Assembly (NCBI GenBank): GCA_937898715.1
Contig: CALEKA010000061.1
Span: 1-37,739, forward strand
Length of the DNA stretch: 37,739 bases
Direction: 5' to 3'
DNA from: an uncultured Prevotella sp.
Lineage (GTDB): Bacteria > Bacteroidota > Bacteroidia > Bacteroidales > Bacteroidaceae
The position numbers and the translations under genes are program-made. Below the pieces are notes generated by a model that saw nothing but the letters and a program-made list of their open reading frames with translations, did no database searches and was not told the origin of the DNA. Positions 31,279 to 37,739 of the stretch are shown here, piece by piece (position 1 is the stretch's first letter; each line of letters begins with the position of its first letter).

Positions 31279-31580
31279 CCCTCCCTCGTAAGGCCGATTC
31301 AGCCAATACTGGGGGCGACGCGTCCTCGCGTCGGCGCTGATAGCGGGCAGGAGGTCTACTCATAGGAAGTGGGGGCGAAGTGTCTCGCTTCGGCCAGTCA
31401 AGCGAGGCTCGATGCCAAAGCTTGACTGAAAAAAGTGTAATACTTTTACGCCGCCTCGGGCATTGAGCCCTTCGCAGCGTGCCGAAGCGAGACTCTTCGC
31501 CCCCACTTCCTATGAGCAGACCTCCTGCCCGCTTGCGATGCCGAAGCGAGGACGCGTCGCCCCCCCCAGTATTGGGCGAA
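31279..31580. repeat. B element with nested A element (copy 6); left direct repeat
   Basis: Outer B arms CTGGGGGCGACGCGTCCTCG (about 31309) and GAGGACGCGTCGCCCCCC (about 31547) contain an A element (31362-31513). Positions 31279-31547 recur at 33188-33457 with the same order, placing a ~270-bp direct repeat on each side of the ATPase gene. No gene is seen in 31267-31616. Confidence 0.9.
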
Positions 31581-31616
31581 AAGCCCTTGCTCGATTGCTC
31601 GCAGCCAATGCATAGG

Positions 31617-32969
31617 TCACGCTTTCTCCCGATCGTCCCTCACAAATCTCTTAAGCAAAAAGGCAAGAAAATAGGGGAAGGTGTAGAAGTGACCATTATA
31701 TCCTATATTGTTGCAGCAGAGCTTGATGCCATATTGTATGTCGGGATAGCGACCATCGTGGGCGGTAAGCTTCGTGAGCGAACGTGTGGCATTGTCTTTG
31801 GCTTTCACTTCGATAGGAATGAGCGAAGTGGCACTTCTGATGAAAAAGTCCATCTCAAGTGTAGACTTTTCGTTGCGGTAGTAATAGAGGTCGTAGCCTT
31901 GCTTAGTGAGCATGTCGGCCACCACGTTCTCGTAGATAGCCCCCTTGTAGGTGCCATAATTCTTATTCACGCGCATGTCCTCTTGCGACTCTTCGTCGAG
32001 CGAGGCTACAAGCAACCCTGTATCCTTAAAGTAGAGTTTGTAGAGCTTCGGATCGTAGTTGCCCTTAAGGGGAAGTGACGTTTGTGAAAGGCAATAGCAA
32101 ACGTTGACAATCCCAGCATCGCGTAGCCACTCAATCGTGCCCACGTATTCGCGGTTGCGTGCTCCGCGAGCCACTTTGCTGATTTGAAATCGCTTATTGT
32201 CTTGCCCGAGAAATACGCTGATGTGATTGTAAACGCTCTTAATCTTACCTTTATCAAGGCCTTGCGCATATTTGGTAATATCTTCTTCGTAGTCGAGGAG
32301 CAACTGGCGTTGCATTTGAAGCGTACCGCTAAAATTGCCCGAACTGATGAATCGATTGACCACCGCAGGCATGCCGCCGATGGTCATGTATTCGCGGAAA
32401 AGCTGCGTGAGCACGTCCATCTCGAGAGACGACAAGGGCTTTGTATGAAGCATCTTATCATAGAGGCTCTCAATGAACTCATCGCCGTAGCCTTTGGCCC
32501 AAAGAAACTCTTCGAAGTCCATAGAATGCATCGTGTAGTCGGTCTTATAGCCCACGCTGTTCGACTCTATTTCTTGGTAGTTGATCCCCATGAGCGAGCC
32601 CGAGCAGATCACGTCGTAGCGTCCGTCTATCTGAAATGCCTTTAGCGAAGTAGCACACGAGGGACAATCTTGCATCTCGTCGAAGAAGATTAGCGTATTG
32701 CCCGCCTCAAGTTCTATATTAGGGTCTATTAGAGTAAGGTTTCGCACGATGCTTTCCACATCGTATCCATCCTCGAAGATGGCTTTATATTTCTGCTGAA
32801 GTACAAAGTTGATAGCTACCACGTGTTGATAATTGTCTGTAGCAAATTGCATAATAGAGGCAGTCTTACCTACCTGCCGAGCACCCTTTACAATAAGGGG
32901 CATATGGCTCTCGTCTGCCTTCCAACTGGATAAGTATTGGTCGATTTTGCGGCGAAGTAATTTCATCAT
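31617..32969 (-). CDS. AAA ATPase with DUF4143 C-terminal domain
   Basis: A 450-aa protein of the family of ATPases with a DUF4143 domain, common and multi-copy in Bacteroidales and of unknown role. Walker A is GARQVGKT (29-36) and Walker B TLIFFDEMQ (Asp97-Glu98). The C-terminal domain has a PD-(D/E)xK-like pattern: Glu347 (IYENVV), Asp374 (LEMDFF) and Glu387-Val-Lys389 (IPIEVKA), so nuclease-like activity is possible. Start ATGATG (32969/32966). Upstream lies a 33-bp phased array (33032-33140). The gene is bracketed by ~270-bp direct repeats. No toxin/antitoxin partner is visible. Confidence 0.85.
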   Translation of the reverse strand: MMKLLRRKIDQYLSSWKADESHMPLIVKGARQVGKTASIMQFATDNYQHVVAINFVLQQKYKAIFEDGYDVESIVRNLTLIDPNIELEAGNTLIFFDEMQDCPSCATSLKAFQIDGRYDVICSGSLMGINYQEIESNSVGYKTDYTMHSMDFEEFLWAKGYGDEFIESLYDKMLHTKPLSSLEMDVLTQLFREYMTIGGMPAVVNRFISSGNFSGTLQMQRQLLLDYEEDITKYAQGLDKGKIKSVYNHISVFLGQDNKRFQISKVARGARNREYVGTIEWLRDAGIVNVCYCLSQTSLPLKGNYDPKLYKLYFKDTGLLVASLDEESQEDMRVNKNYGTYKGAIYENVVADMLTKQGYDLYYYRNEKSTLEMDFFIRSATSLIPIEVKAKDNATRSLTKLTAHDGRYPDIQYGIKLCCNNIGYNGHFYTFPYFLAFLLKRFVRDDREKA

Positions 32970-33031
32970 AGGAGCGTGATTTATACTTTTGAGTGCAAAT
33001 GTATTGATCTTCAGTCAATTCTGCAAATCCT

Positions 33032-33140
33032 ATCACACAATTCTGCATTTTCAAGCGTCTAAAATCACACAATTCCGCCCTGTTGCAGCTCATTCTATCA
33101 CACAATTCCGCAATTTTTTAGCCTTCAATATCACACAGAT
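33032..33140. repeat. Four ATCACACAATTC direct repeats at ~33-bp spacing
   Basis: ATCACAC starts at 33032, 33064, 33097 and 33130 (spacing 32, 33 and 33), followed by AATTCTGC/AATTCCGC in three copies; the fourth is degenerate. The spacing is close to three helical turns, so repeats face the same side of the helix. The array starts 63 bp upstream of the ATPase ATG. Confidence 0.85.
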
Positions 33141-33187
33141 CCCTACATAGCCCTTCATGGTCTCCTCCCTGTAGCATTTAATTTATC

Positions 33188-33457
33188 CCCCCTCCCTCGT
33201 AAGGCCGATTCGCTTAGTTCTGGGGGCGACGCGTCCTCGCGTCGGCGCTGATAGCGGGCAGGAGGTGAACCTATAGGAAGTGGAGGCGAAGTGTCCCGCT
33301 TCGGCCAGGCAAGCGAGGCTCGATGCCAAAGCTTGACTGAAAAAAGTGTAATACTTTTACGCCGCCTCGGGCATTGAGCCCTTCGCAGCGTGCCGAAGCG
33401 AGACTCTTCGCCCCCACTTCCTATGAGCAGACCTCCTGCCCGCTTGCGATGCCGAAG
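33188..33457. repeat. A/B composite (A copy 7); right direct repeat
   Basis: Near-identical to 31279-31547. It contains the full A element (33273-33424) nested in B, but the right B arm is truncated after GCCGAAGCAG. A further lone B arm (GGGGCGACGCGTCCCCGC) is at 33557-33574. Confidence 0.9.
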
Positions 33458-33472
33458 CAGGTAAAAAGAAAA

Positions 33473-33520
33473 CCGCCGCCAGCATATTCACTTGTAGAAT
33501 GTGCTGGCGGCGGCTGGCTT
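33473..33520. terminator. Strong bidirectional terminator-like hairpin
   Basis: A 17-bp stem (33473-33489 with 33497-33513, one G-T), 7-nt loop, extremely GC-rich. CTTTTTAT follows on + and TTTTCTTTTTAC on minus. No + strand gene precedes it closely. Confidence 0.7.
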
Positions 33521-33652
33521 TTTATATCATTTCGTCTTCCCTATGCCCACTCTCTGTGGGGCGACGCGTCCCCGCATCGGCGCAGGTAGACTTTTTATCT
33601 CATTTCAGCCGCTTTTCGCCCCTTCAAAGCGAGCGCGACTTAACGTATGGGC

Positions 33653-33715
33653 AAAAAAAATGGGATACCACTGTATCCCAACCTTGTTAACCTTAAATCT
33701 AATACTATGAAAAAC
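33653..33715 (-). ncRNA. Probable ~60-nt small RNA
   Basis: On the minus strand a consensus promoter (33722-33751) predicts a start near 33715. The transcript would run through a segment containing GTATTAGATTTAAGGTTAAC to a perfect 7-bp GGGATAC-CACT-GTATCCC hairpin (33662-33679) followed by eight T's (33660-33653). Promoter, body and intrinsic terminator are all present within about 100 bp and no ORF is needed, which is strong evidence for a small noncoding RNA. I have an impression of similar sequence in other Bacteroidales but cannot name the family. Confidence 0.7.
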
Positions 33716-33721
33716 ACGATG

Positions 33722-33751
33722 CAAAGATACGGACTTCTACCAAAAATGCAA
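33722..33751 (-). promoter_or_regulatory. Promoter of the small RNA
   Basis: TATCTTTG (33722-33729 on minus) with TTG (33749-33751) at a 19-bp spacer. Confidence 0.75.
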
Positions 33752-33795
33752 GTCCTAAGACTAACTTTTTCCATAGACAAAACACAGTTTAACAT

Positions 33796-33840
33796 ATAAC
33801 GCTATAGTTGCCACCTCAGTATAGCAAACTATAGCGTTAT
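33796..33840 (-). terminator. Inverted repeat after the sirtuin gene
   Basis: Perfect 14-bp arms ATAACGCTATAGTT (33796-33809) and AACTATAGCGTTAT (33827-33840), 17-nt loop, 41 bp past the sirtuin stop. No strong T-tract follows, so it may terminate weakly or be an operator for the small RNA promoter 45 bp away. Confidence 0.5.
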
Positions 33841-33880
33841 TGGCATTAGAAAAAGAATCTGCAGCGAGACGAAAAAGGTG

Positions 33881-34585
33881 CTATTCAAGCGCTTTAAGCC
33901 TTTCGCGCAGCGTCTGCATGCCCCTTGATGCCACGTCTTCTATCACTTCCACGTGGCGAGAGCCCGGCACGCGTACAGGTTTCGGATCGATGAGGTAGAT
34001 CGGGATGCCCGGACGCGTATACTGGATGAGCGAAGCCGCAGGATACACATTGAGCGAAGTGCCGATGATGACAAACACGTCGGCTCGTTCCGTCTCCTCG
34101 GCAGCCACCTCCAGATTGGGCACTGCCTCGCCAAACCATACAATCCACGGACGGAGCAGTGAACCATCACCCGCCAGTTCACCATGCTTCACCCCCTCAG
34201 AGTGGGGTGGGAGTGTGCGGATGTAGCGTGGATCGTCGGGCGACAGGCTCGAACACACCTTACGCAGTTCGCCGTGCAGATGAATCACGTGGTGAGAACC
34301 CGCCCGTTCGTGCAGATCGTCCACGTTCTGCGTCACCACCGTCACGTCGAAGTCCTGCTCCAGCTCCGCCAGTATGCGGTGAGCCTCGTTAGGCTGAGCC
34401 TCGTCCAGCTGGTGGCGAAGGTTGTTGTAGAAGTCGGTCACCAGATTCGGGTCGGCACGCCACCCTTCGGGCGTGGCCACCTTCTCCACCGGATACTTAT
34501 CCCAAAGTCCGCCAGCATCGCGAAATGTCGAAAAACCACTCTCGGCGCTCACACCAGCGCCCGTAAGTACTACCAATTTTTTCAT
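33881..34585 (-). CDS. cobB: Sir2-family NAD-dependent protein deacylase
   Basis: A 234-aa sirtuin. The NAD-binding GAGVSAESG is at 9-17, FRD at 21-23, TQNVDDLHERAG at 85-96, and the catalytic base is His104 in HLHGE; GTSLNVYPAASL completes the pocket. ATPEGW (37-42) followed by FYNNLRHQL aligns with the CobB/SIRT5 acyl-lysine region, but the YxxR pair is Tyr53 with Leu56 at the Arg position (Arg57 is next). The protein has only one cysteine (Cys111), so the four-Cys zinc site of most sirtuins is absent. Activity is probably deacetylation/deacylation; acyl preference is uncertain. It is divergent from the FKBP gene. Confidence 0.9.
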   Translation of the reverse strand: MKKLVVLTGAGVSAESGFSTFRDAGGLWDKYPVEKVATPEGWRADPNLVTDFYNNLRHQLDEAQPNEAHRILAELEQDFDVTVVTQNVDDLHERAGSHHVIHLHGELRKVCSSLSPDDPRYIRTLPPHSEGVKHGELAGDGSLLRPWIVWFGEAVPNLEVAAEETERADVFVIIGTSLNVYPAASLIQYTRPGIPIYLIDPKPVRVPGSRHVEVIEDVASRGMQTLRERLKALE

Positions 34586-34617
34586 AATAATAGCGTGTTA
34601 GTCATGTTTTCTATCCT

Positions 34618-34676
34618 CAAAGTTACAAAAAGTAACATAAAGAGCATAGCCCGAACCGGAAATAGTTGTACTTTTG
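34618..34676. promoter_or_regulatory. Divergent promoter region of sirtuin and FKBP genes
   Basis: TAACTTTG on minus (34618-34625) would drive the sirtuin gene, and TACTTTTG on + (34669-34676) the first FKBP gene. -33 elements are weak in both. GTTAC-AAAAA-GTAAC (34622-34636) overlaps the minus -7 and could be an operator. Confidence 0.5.
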
Positions 34677-34766
34677 CACATTGATGGCGCACCACGCCCA
34701 CCGATGGGCACACGCGCGCATATATACACACGCATTTTATAATCCTATATACATATAAAACTCTTT

Positions 34767-35354
34767 ATGGAAAAACTCAGTTACGCTCTCGGCATGGTAA
34801 TCGGCCACAACCTCAAAGGTATGGGAGTAGACAGCATCAATGGCGCTGACTTCGCACAGGCACTCACCGATGTGATCACAGGTCAGACCACCAAGCTCAC
34901 CGATGCCGAAGCACAGCAGCTCGTCAACAATTTCATGCAGAAGCAGCAAGAAGAAGCCACTCGCGCCATCCGCGAAGAAGGCGAGAAGTTCCTTGCCGAA
35001 AATGCTAAGAAAGAAGGCGTGACCGTGCTGCCCAGCGGATTGCAGTACACCGTGATCAAGGAAGGCACTGGCAATCAGCCCCTCGCCACCGATCGCGTGA
35101 AGTGCCACTACGAAGGTACCCTTACCAACGGTCAGGTGTTCGACTCTTCTTATCGCCGCGGAGAGCCCGCAGTATTCCCCCTCAATGGCGTGATCGCAGG
35201 TTGGACAGAGGGCGTACAGCTCATGAAGGAAGGCGCAAAGTATCGCTTCTTCATCCCCTACAACCTCGCATACGGTGAGCGCGGTGCCGGACAGGCTATC
35301 CCTCCTTATGCAGCACTCATCTTCGATGTAGAGCTTATCAGCATCGAAAAGTAA
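34767..35354 (+). CDS. FKBP-type peptidyl-prolyl isomerase (cytosolic, FklB-like)
   Basis: A 195-aa protein, a cis-trans isomerase of prolyl bonds. No signal peptide, so probably cytosolic. Residues 1-80 (YALGMVIGHNLKGMGVDS, then TDAEAQQLVNNFMQKQQEE) form the N-terminal FKBP dimerization domain. The FKBP domain (about 85-195) has VKCHYEGTLTNGQVFDSS, PLNGVIAGWTEGVQLM, YNLAYGERGAGQAIPPY and ALIFDVEL in order. First of three FKBP genes in the same direction, 39 bp before the next. Confidence 0.93.
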   Translation: MEKLSYALGMVIGHNLKGMGVDSINGADFAQALTDVITGQTTKLTDAEAQQLVNNFMQKQQEEATRAIREEGEKFLAENAKKEGVTVLPSGLQYTVIKEGTGNQPLATDRVKCHYEGTLTNGQVFDSSYRRGEPAVFPLNGVIAGWTEGVQLMKEGAKYRFFIPYNLAYGERGAGQAIPPYAALIFDVELISIEK

Positions 35355-35393
35355 GCAACATTCCTTTCCCCCCCTTTCATATACACACAGAAA

Positions 35394-36254
35394 ATGAAAA
35401 AGATTTTCTTGGCAACACTCGTTGCCGCCGCAGCACTCATGACAAGCTGCAACAACGGAACACCCAAGGCCAACCTCAAGACCGATATCGATACCCTCAG
35501 CTACGAAATGGGTATGGTAATGTCTGCCTCAGAGGGCGATTTCCAAAACATGCTCACACAGCAGGGTAGCGACTCAGCCTACGTAGACGAATTCCTCAAA
35601 GGCTACATAGACGGCATGAAGTCGGCCGACGATAAAAAGAAGATGGCCTACAATCTCGGTCTGCAGGCAGGTATGCAGCTCAAAGCTCAGATGCCAATGA
35701 TCGAGAAGCAAGTGTTCCAGGGCGATTCTACTAAGAAGGTTAGCCTCAAAAACTTCGTAGCAGGCTTCACCTCTCTCGCTAAGAACAAGACTACCCTCAA
35801 GATCGGCGGCAAACTCGTCGACAAGGAAGAGGCCAACAAGCGCATCATGGACTACATGTTTGGCAACAAAAAGCAAGAAAGCATCGCCTACATGCAGAAG
35901 ATCGCCAAAACTCCCGGCGTAAAAGCCATCGGCCAAGGCGTTTATGCTAAGGTGATCGAACAAGGCACAAGCACACAGCACCCCACAGCCGCAAGCAAGG
36001 TAACCATCAAGTATGAAGGCCGCCTCGCCAACGGACAGGTGTTCGACGCCTCTACCTCACAGCCCGAAGGACAAGTACAGCTCTCCCTTGGCAATGTAAT
36101 CAAGGGTTGGCAAGTAGCCGTTCCCCAGATGACCACTGGTTCTACCTGGGAAATCTACATTCCCTACGAGCTCGGCTACGGCGAACAAGGCGCAGGACCC
36201 ATCCCTCCCTTCTCATCCCTCATCTTCAAGATCACCCTCGTATCGGTAGATTAA
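35394..36254 (+). CDS. FKBP-type peptidyl-prolyl isomerase, lipoprotein
   Basis: A 286-aa prolyl isomerase exported as a lipoprotein: signal MKKIFLATLVAAAALMTSC with lipobox MTSC (Cys19). The N-terminal FKBP_N part (about 30-170) begins DTLSYEMGMVM and is helical. The FKBP domain (about 175-286) has VTIKYEGRLANGQVFDAS, LGNVIKGWQVAVPQM, YELGYGEQGAGPIPPFSSL and IFKITL. Likely faces the periplasm and assists folding of exported proteins. Starts 39 bp after the previous FKBP gene, so co-transcription is likely. Confidence 0.93.
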   Translation: MKKIFLATLVAAAALMTSCNNGTPKANLKTDIDTLSYEMGMVMSASEGDFQNMLTQQGSDSAYVDEFLKGYIDGMKSADDKKKMAYNLGLQAGMQLKAQMPMIEKQVFQGDSTKKVSLKNFVAGFTSLAKNKTTLKIGGKLVDKEEANKRIMDYMFGNKKQESIAYMQKIAKTPGVKAIGQGVYAKVIEQGTSTQHPTAASKVTIKYEGRLANGQVFDASTSQPEGQVQLSLGNVIKGWQVAVPQMTTGSTWEIYIPYELGYGEQGAGPIPPFSSLIFKITLVSVD

Positions 36255-36283
36255 TCCCCCTCTCTTAAGAATCCATATTAGCA

Positions 36284-36331
36284 GCACCACGCCTATTATA
36301 TATACTCCTATTATATATATAGGAGTGGTGC
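36284..36331 (+). terminator. Hairpin after the FKBP lipoprotein gene
   Basis: GCACCAC (36284-36290) pairs with GTGGTGC (36325-36331), with AT-rich CCTATTATATATA / TATATATAGG pairing inside. No T-tract follows, so it may be an mRNA-processing or weak terminator hairpin. Confidence 0.5.
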
Positions 36332-36381
36332 CGCCATAATCTCCGGGCTACATTCTATATACCCAAGAATCCCCAGAAATA

Positions 36382-36448
36382 CTAGAATCCCTAGAAAAAC
36401 TAGAATCCCTAGAAAAACTAGAATAACTAGAAAAACTAGAATAACTAG
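36382..36448. repeat. 9-bp CTAG array (copy 5, most regular)
   Basis: CTAGAATCC/CTAGAAAAA alternate, then CTAGAATAA/CTAGAAAAA, at an exact 9-bp period for seven units with an 18-bp superperiod. It ends 28 bp before the ATG of the third FKBP gene. Confidence 0.93.
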
Positions 36449-36476
36449 TCCCCATCCCCCCCCTAAAACCAACAAA

Positions 36477-37403
36477 ATGCAACTCAAATCCCTCCTCATC
36501 ATAGCCCTCGCCACTACCACCGCCATGGGCGCTATGGCCGACAAGAAAAAGTCTGCTAAGAAATCAGCTAAGAAAGTCGTCCCCGCAGCCACCCTAACCC
36601 CCGCTGGCAAAGCAGTAGACGGAAAGACCTTCAGCTATGCACTCGGCGTAGCCCAAGGACCCTCACTCAAGGAATACCTCGTAAGTCAGCTCGGAGTCGA
36701 TAGCGCATACGTCAGCGACGCCCTCGCAGCCATGACCTCCAACCTCACCCCCGCCGAGCGCAAGAAAGCAGAAGCAGTAGCCGCAGGTCTTCGCATCGCC
36801 GATATGAACAAGCGCAACCTCCCCTACATCAGCCAGCAAGCAGCAGGCAAGGGCGACACCACCTACGTCGACCTTCACTCCTTCGAGGCCGGACTCATCG
36901 CATCAGCGCTCGGCAAGGGACAGACTATCACCCCCGATAGCGCCATGAAGATCGTCGACGGACAAATCAACTATCAGAAAGCCCTCTACAAGCAAGCCAA
37001 CGAAGCATACCTCGCCACAAATGGCAAGCTCAAGGGCGTGACCACCACCAAGAGTGGCCTCCAGTACCGCATCCTCACCAAGGGCAATGGCCCCATCGCC
37101 ACCGACTCCACCGAAGTAGAGGTCGACTACGAAGGCTCACTCATCGACGGCACCATATTCGATTCGTCTATCAAGCGCGGCAAATCTGCCACCTTCCGTC
37201 CTTCCCAAGTCATCGCTGGATGGCGTGAAGCCCTCACCACATTCCCCGAAGGTACAGTAGCCGAACTCTATATCCCCTCAGCCCTCGGCTATGGCGAACG
37301 CGGACAAGGTGCTGCCATCCCCGGCAACTCCACCCTTATCTTCCACATCGAAATCCACAAAGTAAAACTTCCTGCCGCTGCCACCCCCGCTGCCAAGAAG
37401 TAA
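36477..37403 (+). CDS. FKBP-type peptidyl-prolyl isomerase, periplasmic
   Basis: A 308-aa prolyl isomerase with a cleavable signal (MQLKSLLIIALATTTAMGAMA, about 21 residues) and no lipobox, followed by a Lys-rich segment (DKKKSAKKSAKK). The N-terminal helical domain (about 45-190) starts KTFSYALGVAQGPSLKEYL. The FKBP domain (about 195-300) has VEVDYEGSLIDGTIFDSS, PSQVIAGWREAL, SALGYGERGQGAAIPGNSTL and IFHIEIH. An Ala/Pro/Lys tail (PAAATPAAKK) ends it. Third FKBP in a row, separated from the second by a hairpin and a 9-bp array. Confidence 0.93.
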   Translation: MQLKSLLIIALATTTAMGAMADKKKSAKKSAKKVVPAATLTPAGKAVDGKTFSYALGVAQGPSLKEYLVSQLGVDSAYVSDALAAMTSNLTPAERKKAEAVAAGLRIADMNKRNLPYISQQAAGKGDTTYVDLHSFEAGLIASALGKGQTITPDSAMKIVDGQINYQKALYKQANEAYLATNGKLKGVTTTKSGLQYRILTKGNGPIATDSTEVEVDYEGSLIDGTIFDSSIKRGKSATFRPSQVIAGWREALTTFPEGTVAELYIPSALGYGERGQGAAIPGNSTLIFHIEIHKVKLPAAATPAAKK

Positions 37404-37454
37404 TATCCTCCTCCGAAGCCCGCACAAAGGCTTCCCAAAGATTATATCGTTCTC

Positions 37455-37495
37455 AATCATCCCCTGTCATCCACAAGACAAGGGATGATTTTTTA
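37455..37495 (+). terminator. Terminator after the FKBP cluster
   Basis: 14-bp stem with one mismatch (37455-37468 with 37477-37490), 8-nt loop, followed by a T-run to 37495. From there to the window end I see AT-rich sequence and the promoter below, but no gene. Confidence 0.88.
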
Positions 37496-37689
37496 TACGA
37501 TGAAAAGCATTTTCTTATTCGACGAATATCATATTCCCATACGAAGAAAAGCTTTTTTCTCCACCGACCCCTAAAAATGTCCTCACACTCCCCCAAAATA
37601 TACATCTCCATAACCCATTGAAACTCAGCGTAATACCTATTTTTAACTCAAAAATCACAAAAAATTATTCAAAATTTCTCTCCTAAAAA

Positions 37690-37721
37690 TTTGGTCGGTA
37701 TCTAAAAAGTCCGTACTTTTG
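37690..37721 (+). promoter_or_regulatory. Promoter for a gene beyond the window
   Basis: TTTG (37690-37693) and TACTTTTG (37714-37721), 20-bp spacer. The start TTTGGTCGGTA is identical to that of the promoter at 1034-1065. Confidence 0.75.
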
Positions 37722-37739
37722 CACTCGCAATTCAGCGAT

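Noticed and set aside
32866..33105. 79-aa minus-strand ORF upstream of the ATPase gene
   Set aside because: It is read partly from the 33-bp phased repeats and overlaps the ATPase start in another frame; repeat spacing of 32 and 33 breaks any repeat coding pattern.
33707..33799. 30-aa + strand ORF (MKNTMQRYGLL...)
   Set aside because: It overlaps the minus-strand small-RNA promoter and start region, and no + strand promoter is visible.

Overview
This window looks like a chromosomal segment from the Bacteroidales, most likely a Prevotella/Alloprevotella-type organism. Bacteroidetes-style promoters (TAnnTTTG at -7 with TTG/TTTG about 20 bp upstream) recur, and Shine-Dalgarno sequences are largely absent. 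The genes point the same way: FimB/Mfa2-type and FimA/Mfa1-type fimbrial lipoproteins, a Bacteroidetes HU-like protein, secreted proteins ending in 'YDLxGRR' sorting-type domains, and a YIKP-type micropeptide. The coding DNA is moderately GC-rich and the gaps between genes are packed with repeats. No transposase, integrase or CRISPR array is visible.

Layout. (1) 1-3500: an accessory module with an HU-like gene (minus strand), a phage-type replication-initiator-like gene that carries an iteron-like cluster inside its coding sequence, an overlapping DUF6633-like gene, and a 57-aa helix-turn-helix-like ORF. (2) 3500-14130: a fimbrial locus with a long structured leader, a FimB/Mfa2-like anchor, a major fimbrillin, two further fimbrillin-like lipoproteins and a 1614-aa repeat-containing surface protein with a T9SS-like C-terminus. 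(3) 14585-18436 (minus): a secreted GH33 sialidase. (4) 18926-22610: an SLC13/DASS transporter with RCK domains, an outer-membrane beta-barrel protein, an ABM-fold monooxygenase and tRNA-Arg(TCT). (5) 22946-28128: housekeeping genes pepD (minus), a flippase-like membrane protein (minus), rsmA/ksgA and rfbB. (6) 28972-32969: a secreted modular protein, a 53-aa micropeptide and a DUF4143-type ATPase (minus) lying between two ~270-bp direct repeats. (7) 33650-37403: a probable small RNA (minus), a sirtuin (minus), and three consecutive FKBP-type prolyl isomerases (cytosolic, lipoprotein and periplasmic forms).

How the genes may work together. The fimbrial block encodes anchor, stalk and probable minor subunits in one direction and probably builds one surface fibre. 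The neighbouring sialidase and the DASS transporter would suit a host-mucosal, glycan-using lifestyle, but that link is inference. The three FKBPs may together supply folding help in three compartments.

The most distinctive property of the window is its intergenic DNA. At least six repeat families recur: nested palindromic elements of two types (A and B), a 160-bp palindrome present as two inverted copies about 10 kb apart, 9-bp CTAG arrays sitting 5' of + strand genes, 22-bp arrays, TACTTAA runs and a G/C-rich stem-loop. Several of them have entered coding sequence: one forms the N-terminus of a fimbrial signal peptide and another supplies a stop codon.
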